From an uncultured Clostridia bacterium (GTDB lineage: Bacteria > Bacillota > Clostridia > Christensenellales > Borkfalkiaceae), in the NCBI GenBank assembly GCA_947631195.1, contig CANRKK010000022.1:1-40279 (forward strand): a stretch of 40,279 nt of DNA, given 5' to 3'. The notes under the pieces were generated by a model. The model was not told the DNA's origin. It saw only the letters and a list, made by a program, of their open reading frames with translations, and searched no databases. Positions within the stretch are counted from its first letter, which is position 1. Each line of letters opens with the position of its first letter. Of the stretch, positions 33,848 through 40,279 are shown in pieces. Position numbers and translations under genes: made by a program.

Positions 33848-34987
33848 ATGAAAGAAAAAAAGAACGGCTATATCAGCTTTAAAGAATCGCGCGAAATCGT
33901 AAAATATAACAAAACGCAGATACGTTACTACGAAAAGCTAAAAAAGCGCAAGCATATTCCCGAGGAGGAATATCTTGCCACGATGCGCAACCCCGAAAAT
34001 TTGGTTGAGTTTGACGACTTGCACACCTTCTTTTTCACCGACACGGGTACGGTAAAGGCCGTGGACGGCGTAAGTTTCGACATTCCCGCCCATTCCACCG
34101 TGGGAGTCGTGGGGGAGAGCGGCTGCGGCAAATCGGTGACCTCGCTGTCCCTTTTAAGGCTCGTGCAGGCCCCGCAGGGGCAGATAGTTTCGGGCAGTAT
34201 CCGCTACAGAACAAAGGACGGGGCCTGTTACGACATAACCAAGCTCCCGCAGGACATGATGGAAAAGATAAGCGGCAAAGAGATATCGATGATATTTCAG
34301 GAGCCGATGACCTCATTGAACCCCGTGTTTTCCATAGGCTACCAGCTGGACGAGGTCTCCCTGCTGCACATAGAGGGCGCCACCAAGGAGAGCGCAAGGC
34401 AAAAGTCCATAGAGATGCTCAAGCTCGTAGGCATCGCCAACGCGGAGGGAGTGTACAAGAGCTACCCGCACGAACTTTCGGGCGGCATGCGCCAGCGCGT
34501 TATGATAGCCATGGCGCTCTGCTGCAGGCCCAACCTGATAATCGCCGACGAGCCCACAACCGCGCTCGACGTAACCATACAGGCGCAGATTCTCGACCTC
34601 TTGCGGGAACTTAAAGAAAAGCTCGACAGCTCCATAATGCTCATAACGCACGACCTCGGGGTCATTGCCGAAATGGCGGATTTTGTAGTGGTCATGTACG
34701 CGGGCAAGGTGATAGAGACGGGCACGGTGTTTGAAATTTTCGATAACCCCTGCCACCCCTATACGATAGGGCTGTTAAAGAGCAAGCCCGTAATCAACAA
34801 AAAGGTAGACGAGCTCTACTGCATCAAGGGCAGGGTGCCCAGCGCGGTGGATTTGCCCGACTATTGCTACTTCCGCGACAGGTGCGACATGTGCACCGAT
34901 GCGTGCGCGGGCAAGTACCCGGGATTTGTCCAACTAACCCCCACGCACAAAGTCGCCTGCTATCTGTATGATACGAAACAATCATAA
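33848..34987 (+). CDS. oppD: Oligopeptide ABC transporter ATP-binding protein D
   Basis: 379 residues. Walker A is GESGCGKSV (about 88), the Q-loop region is [12 protein letters not shown], the signature is SGGMRQR (about 212), Walker B is [11 protein letters not shown] and the H-loop is ITHD. The C-terminal extension has [12 protein letters not shown] and four spaced cysteines ([14 protein letters not shown]), a pattern that can bind an iron-sulphur cluster in this family. A basic N-terminal extension of about 50 residues ([17 protein letters not shown]) resembles that of its partner in position but not in sequence. The start lies three bases after the oppF stop, with AGGAG inside the end of oppF. 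It is the last gene of the operon. Confidence 0.94.
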   Translation: MKEKKNGYISFKESREIVKYNKTQIRYYEKLKKRKHIPEEEYLATMRNPENLVEFDDLHTFFFTDTGTVKAVDGVSFDIPAHSTVGVVGESGCGKSVTSLSLLRLVQAPQGQIVSGSIRYRTKDGACYDITKLPQDMMEKISGKEISMIFQEPMTSLNPVFSIGYQLDEVSLLHIEGATKESARQKSIEMLKLVGIANAEGVYKSYPHELSGGMRQRVMIAMALCCRPNLIIADEPTTALDVTIQAQILDLLRELKEKLDSSIMLITHDLGVIAEMADFVVVMYAGKVIETGTVFEIFDNPCHPYTIGLLKSKPVINKKVDELYCIKGRVPSAVDLPDYCYFRDRCDMCTDACAGKYPGFVQLTPTHKVACYLYDTKQS

Positions 34988-35024
34988 AAAAATTGCGGAG
35001 CCCGCGCAGGCTCCGCAATTTTTT
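34987..35024 (+). terminator. Strong intrinsic terminator of the large operon
   Basis: A 16-bp perfect stem including A/T flanks (core ATTGCGGAGCC against GGCTCCGCAAT), a 6-base loop and a T run. It begins at the oppD stop codon and is symmetrical enough to act in both directions. Confidence 0.93.
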
Positions 35025-35322
35025 GCTCCCGCGGCGGCGTGCATAAGCGTCGCATAGCGGTGTCAAGCTCCGCGCCGCCTAAGTTACGTACTTCTGTGTA
35101 CGCTCCTGTCGTCGGTGCTCGCTTTCCTTGCTCTGCTCGCTTCTACCCACCGCACAACTCCGTAAATACAGCTCCCGCAATTTTAAATTATGTAATCCGC
35201 ATGTTACTCCGTGTCATTTCGAGGGCGGAGCCCGAGAGAATCCCCCCGTGGATTGGTCGAGGTTGGATGGAACACCCCCCTTGGCTCCCCTTAGTAAGCG
35301 GGAGAGGCACCGTTTCCCCTCT
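35025..35322. repeat. Non-coding region with fragments of dispersed repeats
   Basis: No plausible gene. It contains a GC-rich inverted arrangement at about 35031-35080 and a GTCATTTCGAG...GAGAGAATCC segment at about 35214-35246 that resembles a common clostridial intergenic repeat. A truncated copy of the CCTTGGCTCCC element lies at 35279-35304. Confidence 0.5.
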
Positions 35323-35455
35323 CCTTGGCTCCCTTTAGTAAGGGGAGCTGTCACCGATAGGTGACTGAGGGGATTGTTTAAAGTTTGACGTGCGAAAAAG
35401 CAAGTCAAGCGTTATCACAATAAAGATACTCGGATGCAACGTCACGTTGCTTTTT
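35323..35455. repeat. Structured dispersed repeat, copy 1
   Basis: It begins CCTTGGCTCCC, with three possible hairpins: GCTCCC/GGGAGC, GTCACC/GGTGAC (35350-35365) and GCAACGT-c-ACGTTGC (35436-35450), the last followed by a T run like a terminator. A conserved block, GACTGAGGGGATTGTTTAAA, lies between. Copy 2 at 35518 has the same layout. Confidence 0.7.
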
Positions 35456-35517
35456 TATTTTGTCCCGCCCACCCCCCCAATATTGTTAAGAATAGGGGAA
35501 CGCGATACCGTCTACAC

Positions 35518-35660
35518 CCTTGGCTCCCCGTAGTAGGGGGAGCTGTCGAGCAAAGCGAGACTGAGGGGATTGTTTAAAGTTTGACTTGTGCTATCGTTTG
35601 TTTACCGACAATGCAATAAAGATACTATGCTCAAGCGTTACGCTTGCAAAATTTTTTAAA
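35518..35660. repeat. Structured dispersed repeat, copy 2
   Basis: Same order of blocks as copy 1: CCTTGGCTCCCC, a GGGGAGC stem partner, GACTGAGGGGATTGTTTAAA, AATAAAGATACT, and a terminal hairpin CAAGCGT-t-ACGCTTG (35632-35646). The distance from the first base to the terminal hairpin is 114 bases, against 113 in copy 1. The stem bases differ but still pair. Confidence 0.7.
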
Positions 35661-35699
35661 ATTATTCTGTTTTTTAATGTTCCTTTAATTTTCGGCCAA

Positions 35700-35705
35700 T
35701 ATAAT
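35700..35705 (+). promoter_or_regulatory. Probable -10 box of the PepSY gene
   Basis: A perfect TATAAT preceded by AT-rich sequence, with no good -35 match at 16-18 bases. It overlaps an in-frame ATG at 35704, which argues that the real start is the later ATG at 35734. Confidence 0.5.
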
Positions 35706-35733
35706 GATAGAAAAAAACAAGGAGAAACCGAAA

Positions 35734-37647
35734 ATGAAAAAGGGTTTAATAAAATTATTGGGAATAGGCGCGGGGCTCGCGCTGTCATGTTCGGCATTGG
35801 CCGCATGCACGTCGGGCGGGGTCAAGCCGCAGTCCTACAACAACAACGTGGTGCAGGCGTTCAACGCCGTGTCGCCCGCAGACGACTTGGTCAGCCAAAC
35901 GGCTTCGGCGGACGGGCAGCAATATCTTGTTACGGTTGTAACTTCCTCAACCGTTGCCGAGTACCGCGTAAATTCCGACTTCACCGTGGGCGCGCCCATA
36001 ACCATAGCGGGCGAAGCGGCCCCCGCGGCGTTCGAGGAGGGCGGAACGCTCTCCTATCTCGAAAGGGCCTACGAGGAGGCTTTAACGCTTTCGGGCATAG
36101 CCAAGACGGAAGTGGAGAGCTTTGACTTCGACAAGGACACGTACATGGGCGAGAGCGTTTATAAAGTGGAAATAGAGGACGCGGTTGCCGAATACACCTA
36201 CATCTTCGGCACGGCGGAATTCAACCTCATTTCCAGCAAAACGGAGCTTAAAAACTCAAAGCCTACGGGCGGGGAGTCCTCCTATATCGGCGAGGACCGC
36301 GCAAAGGAAATAGCGTTGGACGCGGCAGGCGTCGCCCCCGGCGCGGTGCAAAACTTTACGCTAAGAAGTCTTTTGGACGGCGGCAAGCGGCTCTACAAGG
36401 CGGCTTTCGACTACGAGGGATTCAGATACACCGTAGAGGTGGACGCGGTCAGCGGAAGCATAATTAAGTTTTCCAAAGTTATATTGGATGAAACCGTACA
36501 AAAGCCCCAAATCGACGCGGTAATCACCGAGGAGGAGGCAAAGGCCGCGGCCCTTGCGTTCGCTTTCCCCGGCGGCACGGACGGCATACAGGTGGTTTAC
36601 CGCAAAGTGCAGCTCGACTACGAAAAGGGACAGTTCGTCTACGAGATAGAGTTTGTTGCGGACGGCAACGAATACGAATTTGAAATTTCCGCAACGGACG
36701 GGGCCGTGCTCGACGTGGAGATAGAGACCAACAGCCCCAAAACTCCCGCCGCAGGCGAGTTCATCACCCGCGAACAGGCCGTGGCCGCAGTTTTGGAACA
36801 GGCGGGCGAAAACGCCATTCTCGTGGAAGTTGAAATAGACAAAGAGCACACGGCCGGCGGCATGCGCTACGTTTACGAAGTGGAAGTAAAGGTAAACGGC
36901 AGGGAATACGAGTACTACGTTGACGCCGTTACGGGCGAAGTTACCCTCAACGACGAATATGCGGGCAACACCGCTCTCCCCGCCCTCACCGAGGCTGAGG
37001 CGCTCCAGATAGCCCTCGACGACTTCAAACTCACCGCCGAAAGCATAACCTCCCAAAAAATCAAACTCGAGAGAGAAAAGGGCAGGCTGTGCTATGACAT
37101 AGAACTCATGGTCGGCGCCACAGAATACAGCATGACGGTGGACGCGTCCACTGGCAAGATACTCGAGCGCGAAATAGACGAAGAACACGCCGGACAGCTC
37201 CCCGCAGGCCCCTCGGCGGGCCAAATCACCCGCGAACAGGCGATAGCCGCCGTAAAAGAGCGGGCGGGCGCGGACGCGCAGATAAAGGAAGTTGAACTCA
37301 GCGACGAGGGCACGGGCGCGAACAAACGCTTCTATTATGAAGTGGAAGTGGTTGTAAACGGCAGGGAATACGAGTACTACGTGGACGTTGAAACGGGCGA
37401 AGTGACCCTCAAGGGCGAACTTATATCGGGCGACAGGGAAGTCATAGGCGAGGACGCCGCTCTCCAGATAGCCCTCGACTATTACAACGTCAGCCGCAGC
37501 GAGGCGCGCGTTACCAAAGTCAAGATAGAGGAGGACGACGGCCGCCTTATCTACGAGGTGGAATTCAAGGTTAAAAACCTCGAATACGAATTCGAAATAG
37601 ACGCCCTGACGGGAGAAGTGATAGAGTGCGACCGTTCGTTTGATTAA
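35734..37647 (+). CDS. Lipoprotein with seven PepSY-like repeats
   Basis: 637 residues from the ATG at 35734, with AAGGAG nine bases upstream. The lipoprotein signal ends in LAAC (Cys25). The mature part is about seven PepSY-type units of 65-75 residues, each with an ITxExAxxxAL helix followed by a beta sheet ending in VDAxTGEV. Units 4 and 6, and 5 and 7, are most alike. A 29-bp stretch at 36892-36920 is repeated exactly at 37354-37382, in frame, so a 154-codon pair was duplicated recently. PepSY domains occur in protease propeptides and in regulators of envelope proteases and sensors. It is the gene before a two-component system, so it may modulate that kinase or a surface protease; neither is shown. 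Confidence 0.88.
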   Translation: MKKGLIKLLGIGAGLALSCSALAACTSGGVKPQSYNNNVVQAFNAVSPADDLVSQTASADGQQYLVTVVTSSTVAEYRVNSDFTVGAPITIAGEAAPAAFEEGGTLSYLERAYEEALTLSGIAKTEVESFDFDKDTYMGESVYKVEIEDAVAEYTYIFGTAEFNLISSKTELKNSKPTGGESSYIGEDRAKEIALDAAGVAPGAVQNFTLRSLLDGGKRLYKAAFDYEGFRYTVEVDAVSGSIIKFSKVILDETVQKPQIDAVITEEEAKAAALAFAFPGGTDGIQVVYRKVQLDYEKGQFVYEIEFVADGNEYEFEISATDGAVLDVEIETNSPKTPAAGEFITREQAVAAVLEQAGENAILVEVEIDKEHTAGGMRYVYEVEVKVNGREYEYYVDAVTGEVTLNDEYAGNTALPALTEAEALQIALDDFKLTAESITSQKIKLEREKGRLCYDIELMVGATEYSMTVDASTGKILEREIDEEHAGQLPAGPSAGQITREQAIAAVKERAGADAQIKEVELSDEGTGANKRFYYEVEVVVNGREYEYYVDVETGEVTLKGELISGDREVIGEDAALQIALDYYNVSRSEARVTKVKIEEDDGRLIYEVEFKVKNLEYEFEIDALTGEVIECDRSFD

Positions 37648-37668
37648 TTTAAAATAACGTGATATAAT
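37640..37668 (+). promoter_or_regulatory. Promoter of the two-component system
   Basis: TTGATT (37640-37645), a 17-base spacer and TATAAT (37663-37668). The -35 box lies in the last codons of the PepSY gene. The predicted start is near 37675. Confidence 0.8.
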
Positions 37669-37670
37669 AT

Positions 37671-37703
37671 ATTTGCCCGATGGAAACGCTCTGTCGGGCA
37701 AAT
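37671..37703 (+). terminator. Hairpin terminator at the PepSY and regulator junction
   Basis: A perfect 10-bp stem (ATTTGCCCGA at 37671-37680 with its complement at 37694-37703), a 13-base loop, then TTTT. It starts 23 bases after the PepSY stop. The promoter for the next gene would start transcription inside its left arm. Confidence 0.65.
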
Positions 37704-37740
37704 TTTGGCGGTACGTTCGCGATTTAAAAGGAGAAAAAGG

Positions 37741-38409
37741 ATGAAAATACTTGTCCTCGAGGACGACGAAAGTTTAAAGGCGGTGTTAAAAAAGCGGCTT
37801 GCGGCAAACGGCTTTACCGTGGAGTGCGCCTCCGACGGCGAAGAGGGGCTGGCATATCTGCGTGCGGGCGGCTTTGACGTGGTTATTTCCGACATAATGA
37901 TGCCCGTTATGGACGGACTGGAATTCTTGTCGGCGGTGCGCGCGCAAAAGATAGATGTCCCCGTAATTTTGCTCACCGCGCTCGACGGCAGCGGCGACAT
38001 AGTAAAGGGTTTAGACATGGGCGCGGACGACTACATAGTAAAGCCCTTTGAATTTTCCGAGTTGCTGGCCCGCATACGGCTGGTCACAAGGCGCAGCGCG
38101 GGCTCCCGCCAAAACACGCTCACCGCAGGGGATCTGACCCTCGATTTAAAAAGCCGCACGGTGACCCGCGGCGGCAAGAGCATCTCTCTGTCCGCGCGTG
38201 AGTTCGACCTTTTGGCCCTGCTCGTGCGCAATAAAAATATCGTTCTCTCCCGCGAGCGAATCTGCGACAGCCTTTACGGCACGGGGGAATACATAGAGTC
38301 CAACGCGATAGACGTTTACATACGCTATCTGCGCAAAAAAATAGAGGAGGACTTCGGCGTAAAGCTCATACACACCGTGCGCGGCGTCGGATATACGGTA
38401 AAGGAATGA
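37741..38409 (+). CDS. OmpR-family response regulator
   Basis: 222 residues from the ATG at 37741, with AAGGAG upstream. The receiver domain (about 1-115) has the acidic pair EDD at 7-9, the phosphoacceptor Asp51 in ISDIMMP, Thr80 in LLTALD and Lys102 in VKPFE. A winged-helix DNA-binding domain (about 128-220) ends in the typical VRGVGYTVKE. It overlaps the kinase gene by four bases (ATGA), so the pair is translationally coupled. Target genes are unknown. The palindromes upstream of the protease operon are possible but untested sites; OmpR-type regulators more often use direct repeats. Confidence 0.95.
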   Translation: MKILVLEDDESLKAVLKKRLAANGFTVECASDGEEGLAYLRAGGFDVVISDIMMPVMDGLEFLSAVRAQKIDVPVILLTALDGSGDIVKGLDMGADDYIVKPFEFSELLARIRLVTRRSAGSRQNTLTAGDLTLDLKSRTVTRGGKSISLSAREFDLLALLVRNKNIVLSRERICDSLYGTGEYIESNAIDVYIRYLRKKIEEDFGVKLIHTVRGVGYTVKE

Positions 38410-39725
38410 AGTTCGGCAAAAGGATCATCATTATAAACTCGGTTATAATAGCGTTTTTGACTGCGGTGATAGTCTTAGCCGCCGCGCTTGCGGGAACGCG
38501 CGTGCTCAGGGCAAATATCCGCAACACCCTCGTGGACACGGTTACGTCGCGCGCGGCGATAATTTCAGGCGCAAACGGAGCCGTGCCCGACAACTTCGAC
38601 TACAACGTAAACGGCATATATTTGGGGGTTTATCTCAGCGACGGCTCCCTCAAAAACGCCTCTTTCCCCGGCGAGGTAACTCTCCCCATCAACAGGGGCG
38701 TGATATCCTCTGTCAAAATAAACGGCGCGGACTACTATGTGTACGACTACGCCGTCTTTCTCGAGGGCAGGGACAGCATATATCTTAGGGGAGTTGCCGC
38801 TGCCTCCTACGACTTTTGGTTTGCGGCGGTAATTATATTTTCGGCGGTCGCCGTGCTGCTTGCCGCGGCGGGAGTCGCGCTGAATATCATCTCGGTAAAG
38901 CGGGCCGTCCGCCCCATCGAAAAGATGCGCGAGGAAGTAAACCTTATCACCGACTCGCGCGACATCACAAAGCGCCTTTCAAAAGTGTCGGGGGACGACG
39001 GGCTTGCACAGCTTGCCGACGACTACAACTATATGCTCGACAGCCTCGAGGCGATGTTCCGCAACCACGAACGCTTTACGGCCGACGTGGCGCACGAAAT
39101 CCGTACCCCGCTCACCGTCATTCTCTCCGAAAGCGAATACGCGCTTGCCGACACCGACAGCTTGGACGAAAAAAACCGCTCCCTCGGCGTAATCAACCGC
39201 CAGTCCCAACGCCTCAAAGCCATCACCGAAAAACTGATAGAATTCACCCGCGTCGCCAACAGGCTAAGCATCAGTCTGATTCCCGTAAACCTTTCGGAAA
39301 TAACCGAAGAATTCCTTGCCGACTACCCGTTCGGGGAAATGCAGTGCACAGCCGATATCGAGCCGGATATCGCGGTAAACGCCGACATAACCCTGTACGA
39401 GCGCGCGCTACAAAATCTGGTGGACAACGCAGTAAAATACGGCAAGGCGGGCGGCTCGGTTGCGGTGACCTTGAAAAGAGAGGGGACCCGCGCCGTGCTG
39501 ACCGTGGCCGACAAGGGCGCAGGCATGGACGAGGAGGAGCTGAAACACGTGTTTGAACGCTTCTACCGCGCGGAGGCCTCCCGCAACGACAAGCAGGGTT
39601 TAGGCCTCGGCCTCAGTTTCGTAAAGGAGATCGTGCGCCTGTTAAAGGCAGAGATATCCATCGACTCCAAAAAGGGCGACGGCACCCGCGTCACCGTAAC
39701 CTTCAACCTTCTCCCTCCGCAATAA
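38406..39725 (+). CDS. Sensor histidine kinase
   Basis: 439 residues. Membrane helices are at about 7-30 and 138-163, enclosing an extracytoplasmic sensor region of about 105 residues. A HAMP-like linker (about 165-215) leads to the HisKA domain with His230 in DVAHEIRTPL. The ATPase domain has the N box LVDNAVKYG (about 338), G1 DKGAGM, the F box FERFYR and G2 GLGLGLSFV. All catalytic boxes are intact. The sensor region has no recognised ligand fold. The layout matches the ArlS/CusS-like class of envelope-sensing kinases. It phosphorylates the regulator encoded just upstream. Confidence 0.95.
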   Translation: MKFGKRIIIINSVIIAFLTAVIVLAAALAGTRVLRANIRNTLVDTVTSRAAIISGANGAVPDNFDYNVNGIYLGVYLSDGSLKNASFPGEVTLPINRGVISSVKINGADYYVYDYAVFLEGRDSIYLRGVAAASYDFWFAAVIIFSAVAVLLAAAGVALNIISVKRAVRPIEKMREEVNLITDSRDITKRLSKVSGDDGLAQLADDYNYMLDSLEAMFRNHERFTADVAHEIRTPLTVILSESEYALADTDSLDEKNRSLGVINRQSQRLKAITEKLIEFTRVANRLSISLIPVNLSEITEEFLADYPFGEMQCTADIEPDIAVNADITLYERALQNLVDNAVKYGKAGGSVAVTLKREGTRAVLTVADKGAGMDEEELKHVFERFYRAEASRNDKQGLGLGLSFVKEIVRLLKAEISIDSKKGDGTRVTVTFNLLPPQ

Positions 39726-39760
39726 ATGCAATGCAAGCATCTCCCCCGTGGTTGCTTTTG

Positions 39761-39777
39761 GTGCGTTAAAAACGCAC
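39761..39777 (+). other. Small hairpin after the kinase gene
   Basis: A perfect 7-bp stem, GTGCGTT-aaa-AACGCAC, 36 bases after the kinase stop. It lacks a T run, so it may only stabilise the mRNA end. The rest of 39726-39826 shows no gene. Confidence 0.45.
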
Positions 39778-39826
39778 ACAAAGCCGTCGCTGCGCTCGGG
39801 CGTGGCCCGATAACACGGCAACCCCA

Positions 39827-39876
39827 ACCGTGCCCTCTTCCGTGTCAACGGGGGAGGGTGCCCTGAAAGGGCGGGT
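39827..39876. repeat. Dispersed palindromic repeat, right copy
   Basis: CCCTCTTCCGT pairs with ACGGGGGAGGG across a GTCA loop, followed by GCCCT-gaa-AGGGC. It is the inverted near-copy of bases 1-57. The two differ mainly in the loop of the first hairpin. Confidence 0.7.
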
Positions 39877-39933
39877 GTTTGCCGCAATCGTATAAGAAAA
39901 CGTCTGCCGCGCTTGATTGACCGTCGGAAAAAC

Positions 39934-39961
39934 AAAAGTTCTCGGATATCCGAGAACTTTT
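39934..39961. terminator. Bidirectional intrinsic terminator
   Basis: A perfect 28-bp palindrome with the core GTTCTCGGATATCCGAGAAC flanked by AAAA and TTTT. It lies between convergent genes: the plus-strand kinase and the minus-strand gene at the right edge. Confidence 0.88.
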
Positions 39962-39979
39962 TCGTGCTTCAATTCAATT

Positions 39980-40279
39980 TCAATGGGAGGTGAACGATTC
40001 TTTATCGAGATATCCCATGAGCGCCGCTTCATACTTGGTGAGATCGTTCCGCGCGAATTGCTTCACCGCTTCGTCCCAAGCCAAAGTATCTTTGAAGAGG
40101 TCCGTCGTGAGTACTTTGCAGATCAGGAAGCGGAGGCCGTGGATCTTTTCGAGCACTGCTTCCTTATTCTCGAGCGTTTCGAAATTCCACGTATCCTTCC
40201 CCTCGACAACGATCCTGCAATCCTTGATCGCACTATACAGGGTCTCAACCTCGGTTTTGACGAGCTCGGCGTAACTTTC
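39980..40279 (-). CDS. C-terminal end of an unrecognised protein (partial, runs off the window)
   Basis: An open frame of 99 codons on the minus strand ends in a stop at 39980-39982 and continues past the window edge, so its start is not visible. The readable part is rich in charged and amphipathic helical residues, with pieces such as AELVKTEVETLY, DTWNFETLENKEAVLEKI and YEAALMGYLDKES. There is no membrane segment and no motif I can assign. It ends 19 bases before a strong bidirectional terminator, as a real gene would. All four isoleucine codons are ATC, whereas neighbours often use ATA, but the sample is small. Function unknown. Confidence 0.75.
   Translation of the reverse strand, partial: ESYAELVKTEVETLYSAIKDCRIVVEGKDTWNFETLENKEAVLEKIHGLRFLICKVLTTDLFKDTLAWDEAVKQFARNDLTKYEAALMGYLDKESFTSH

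Noticed and set aside
35586-36125. A 179-codon plus-strand frame overlapping the PepSY gene start
   Set aside because: It begins in a repeat-rich intergenic stretch with no ribosome site and overlaps a lipoprotein gene with clear features in another frame.
36361-37701. A 446-codon minus-strand open frame
   Set aside because: It is antisense to the PepSY repeats and shows no family motif.
39990-40274. A 94-codon plus-strand frame at the right edge
   Set aside because: The minus strand is open through the edge and stops just before a terminator, so the plus-strand frame is the shadow.

Overview
The window looks like a chromosomal segment of a Gram-positive, probably strictly anaerobic gut-type Clostridia (Bacillota). 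The basis is strong AGGAGG ribosome sites, sigma-A type promoters, many lipobox signal peptides, InlB-type B-repeats and BspA-like leucine-rich repeats, an oxygen-sensitive iron-sulphur L-serine dehydratase, and clostridial dispersed palindromic repeats. Base composition is moderately GC-rich, with frequent ATA isoleucine codons. The genus cannot be read from the sequence. No rRNA, tRNA, CRISPR, transposase or prophage gene is visible.

Layout. (1) Bases 1-2276, minus strand: a dispersed repeat, a terminator, a single-chain L-serine dehydratase, and a tyrosine-phosphatase-like protein whose promoter places the transcript start on its ATG. (2) Bases 2386-4395, plus strand: a CNNM/CBS membrane protein and a RadC-like protein with its own promoter and terminator. 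(3) Bases 4396-4726: an AT-rich control region with operator-like palindromes, a consensus promoter and two leader hairpins. (4) Bases 4727-34987: ten genes on one strand with mostly tiny gaps. They encode a 78-residue membrane protein, a 2199-residue LRR lipoprotein, a 2452-residue subtilisin-like protease fused to LRRs, three more repeat lipoproteins (962, 1586 and 394 residues), and a complete oligopeptide ABC transporter (binding protein, two permeases, two ATPases), ending at a strong terminator. (5) Bases 34988-35733: a non-coding repeat region. (6) Bases 35734-39725: a seven-repeat PepSY lipoprotein, then an OmpR-type response regulator and a histidine kinase under their own promoter. 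(7) The right edge: another dispersed repeat, a bidirectional terminator, and the C-terminal end of an unrecognised minus-strand gene.

How the genes may work together (inference). The large locus reads as a surface proteolysis and peptide-uptake system. A cell-anchored protease with LRR binding surfaces would digest protein, the giant lipoproteins would bind substrate or partners, and the Opp-type transporter would import the peptides. Serine dehydratase could then feed serine carbon into pyruvate. The PepSY lipoprotein and two-component system next door could sense the cell envelope or protease state, but nothing in the sequence proves that link. The most unusual items are the size and composition of this locus, its decorated promoter, the cysteine-containing C-terminal tail of the protease, and a pair of repeat elements whose hairpins show compensatory changes.
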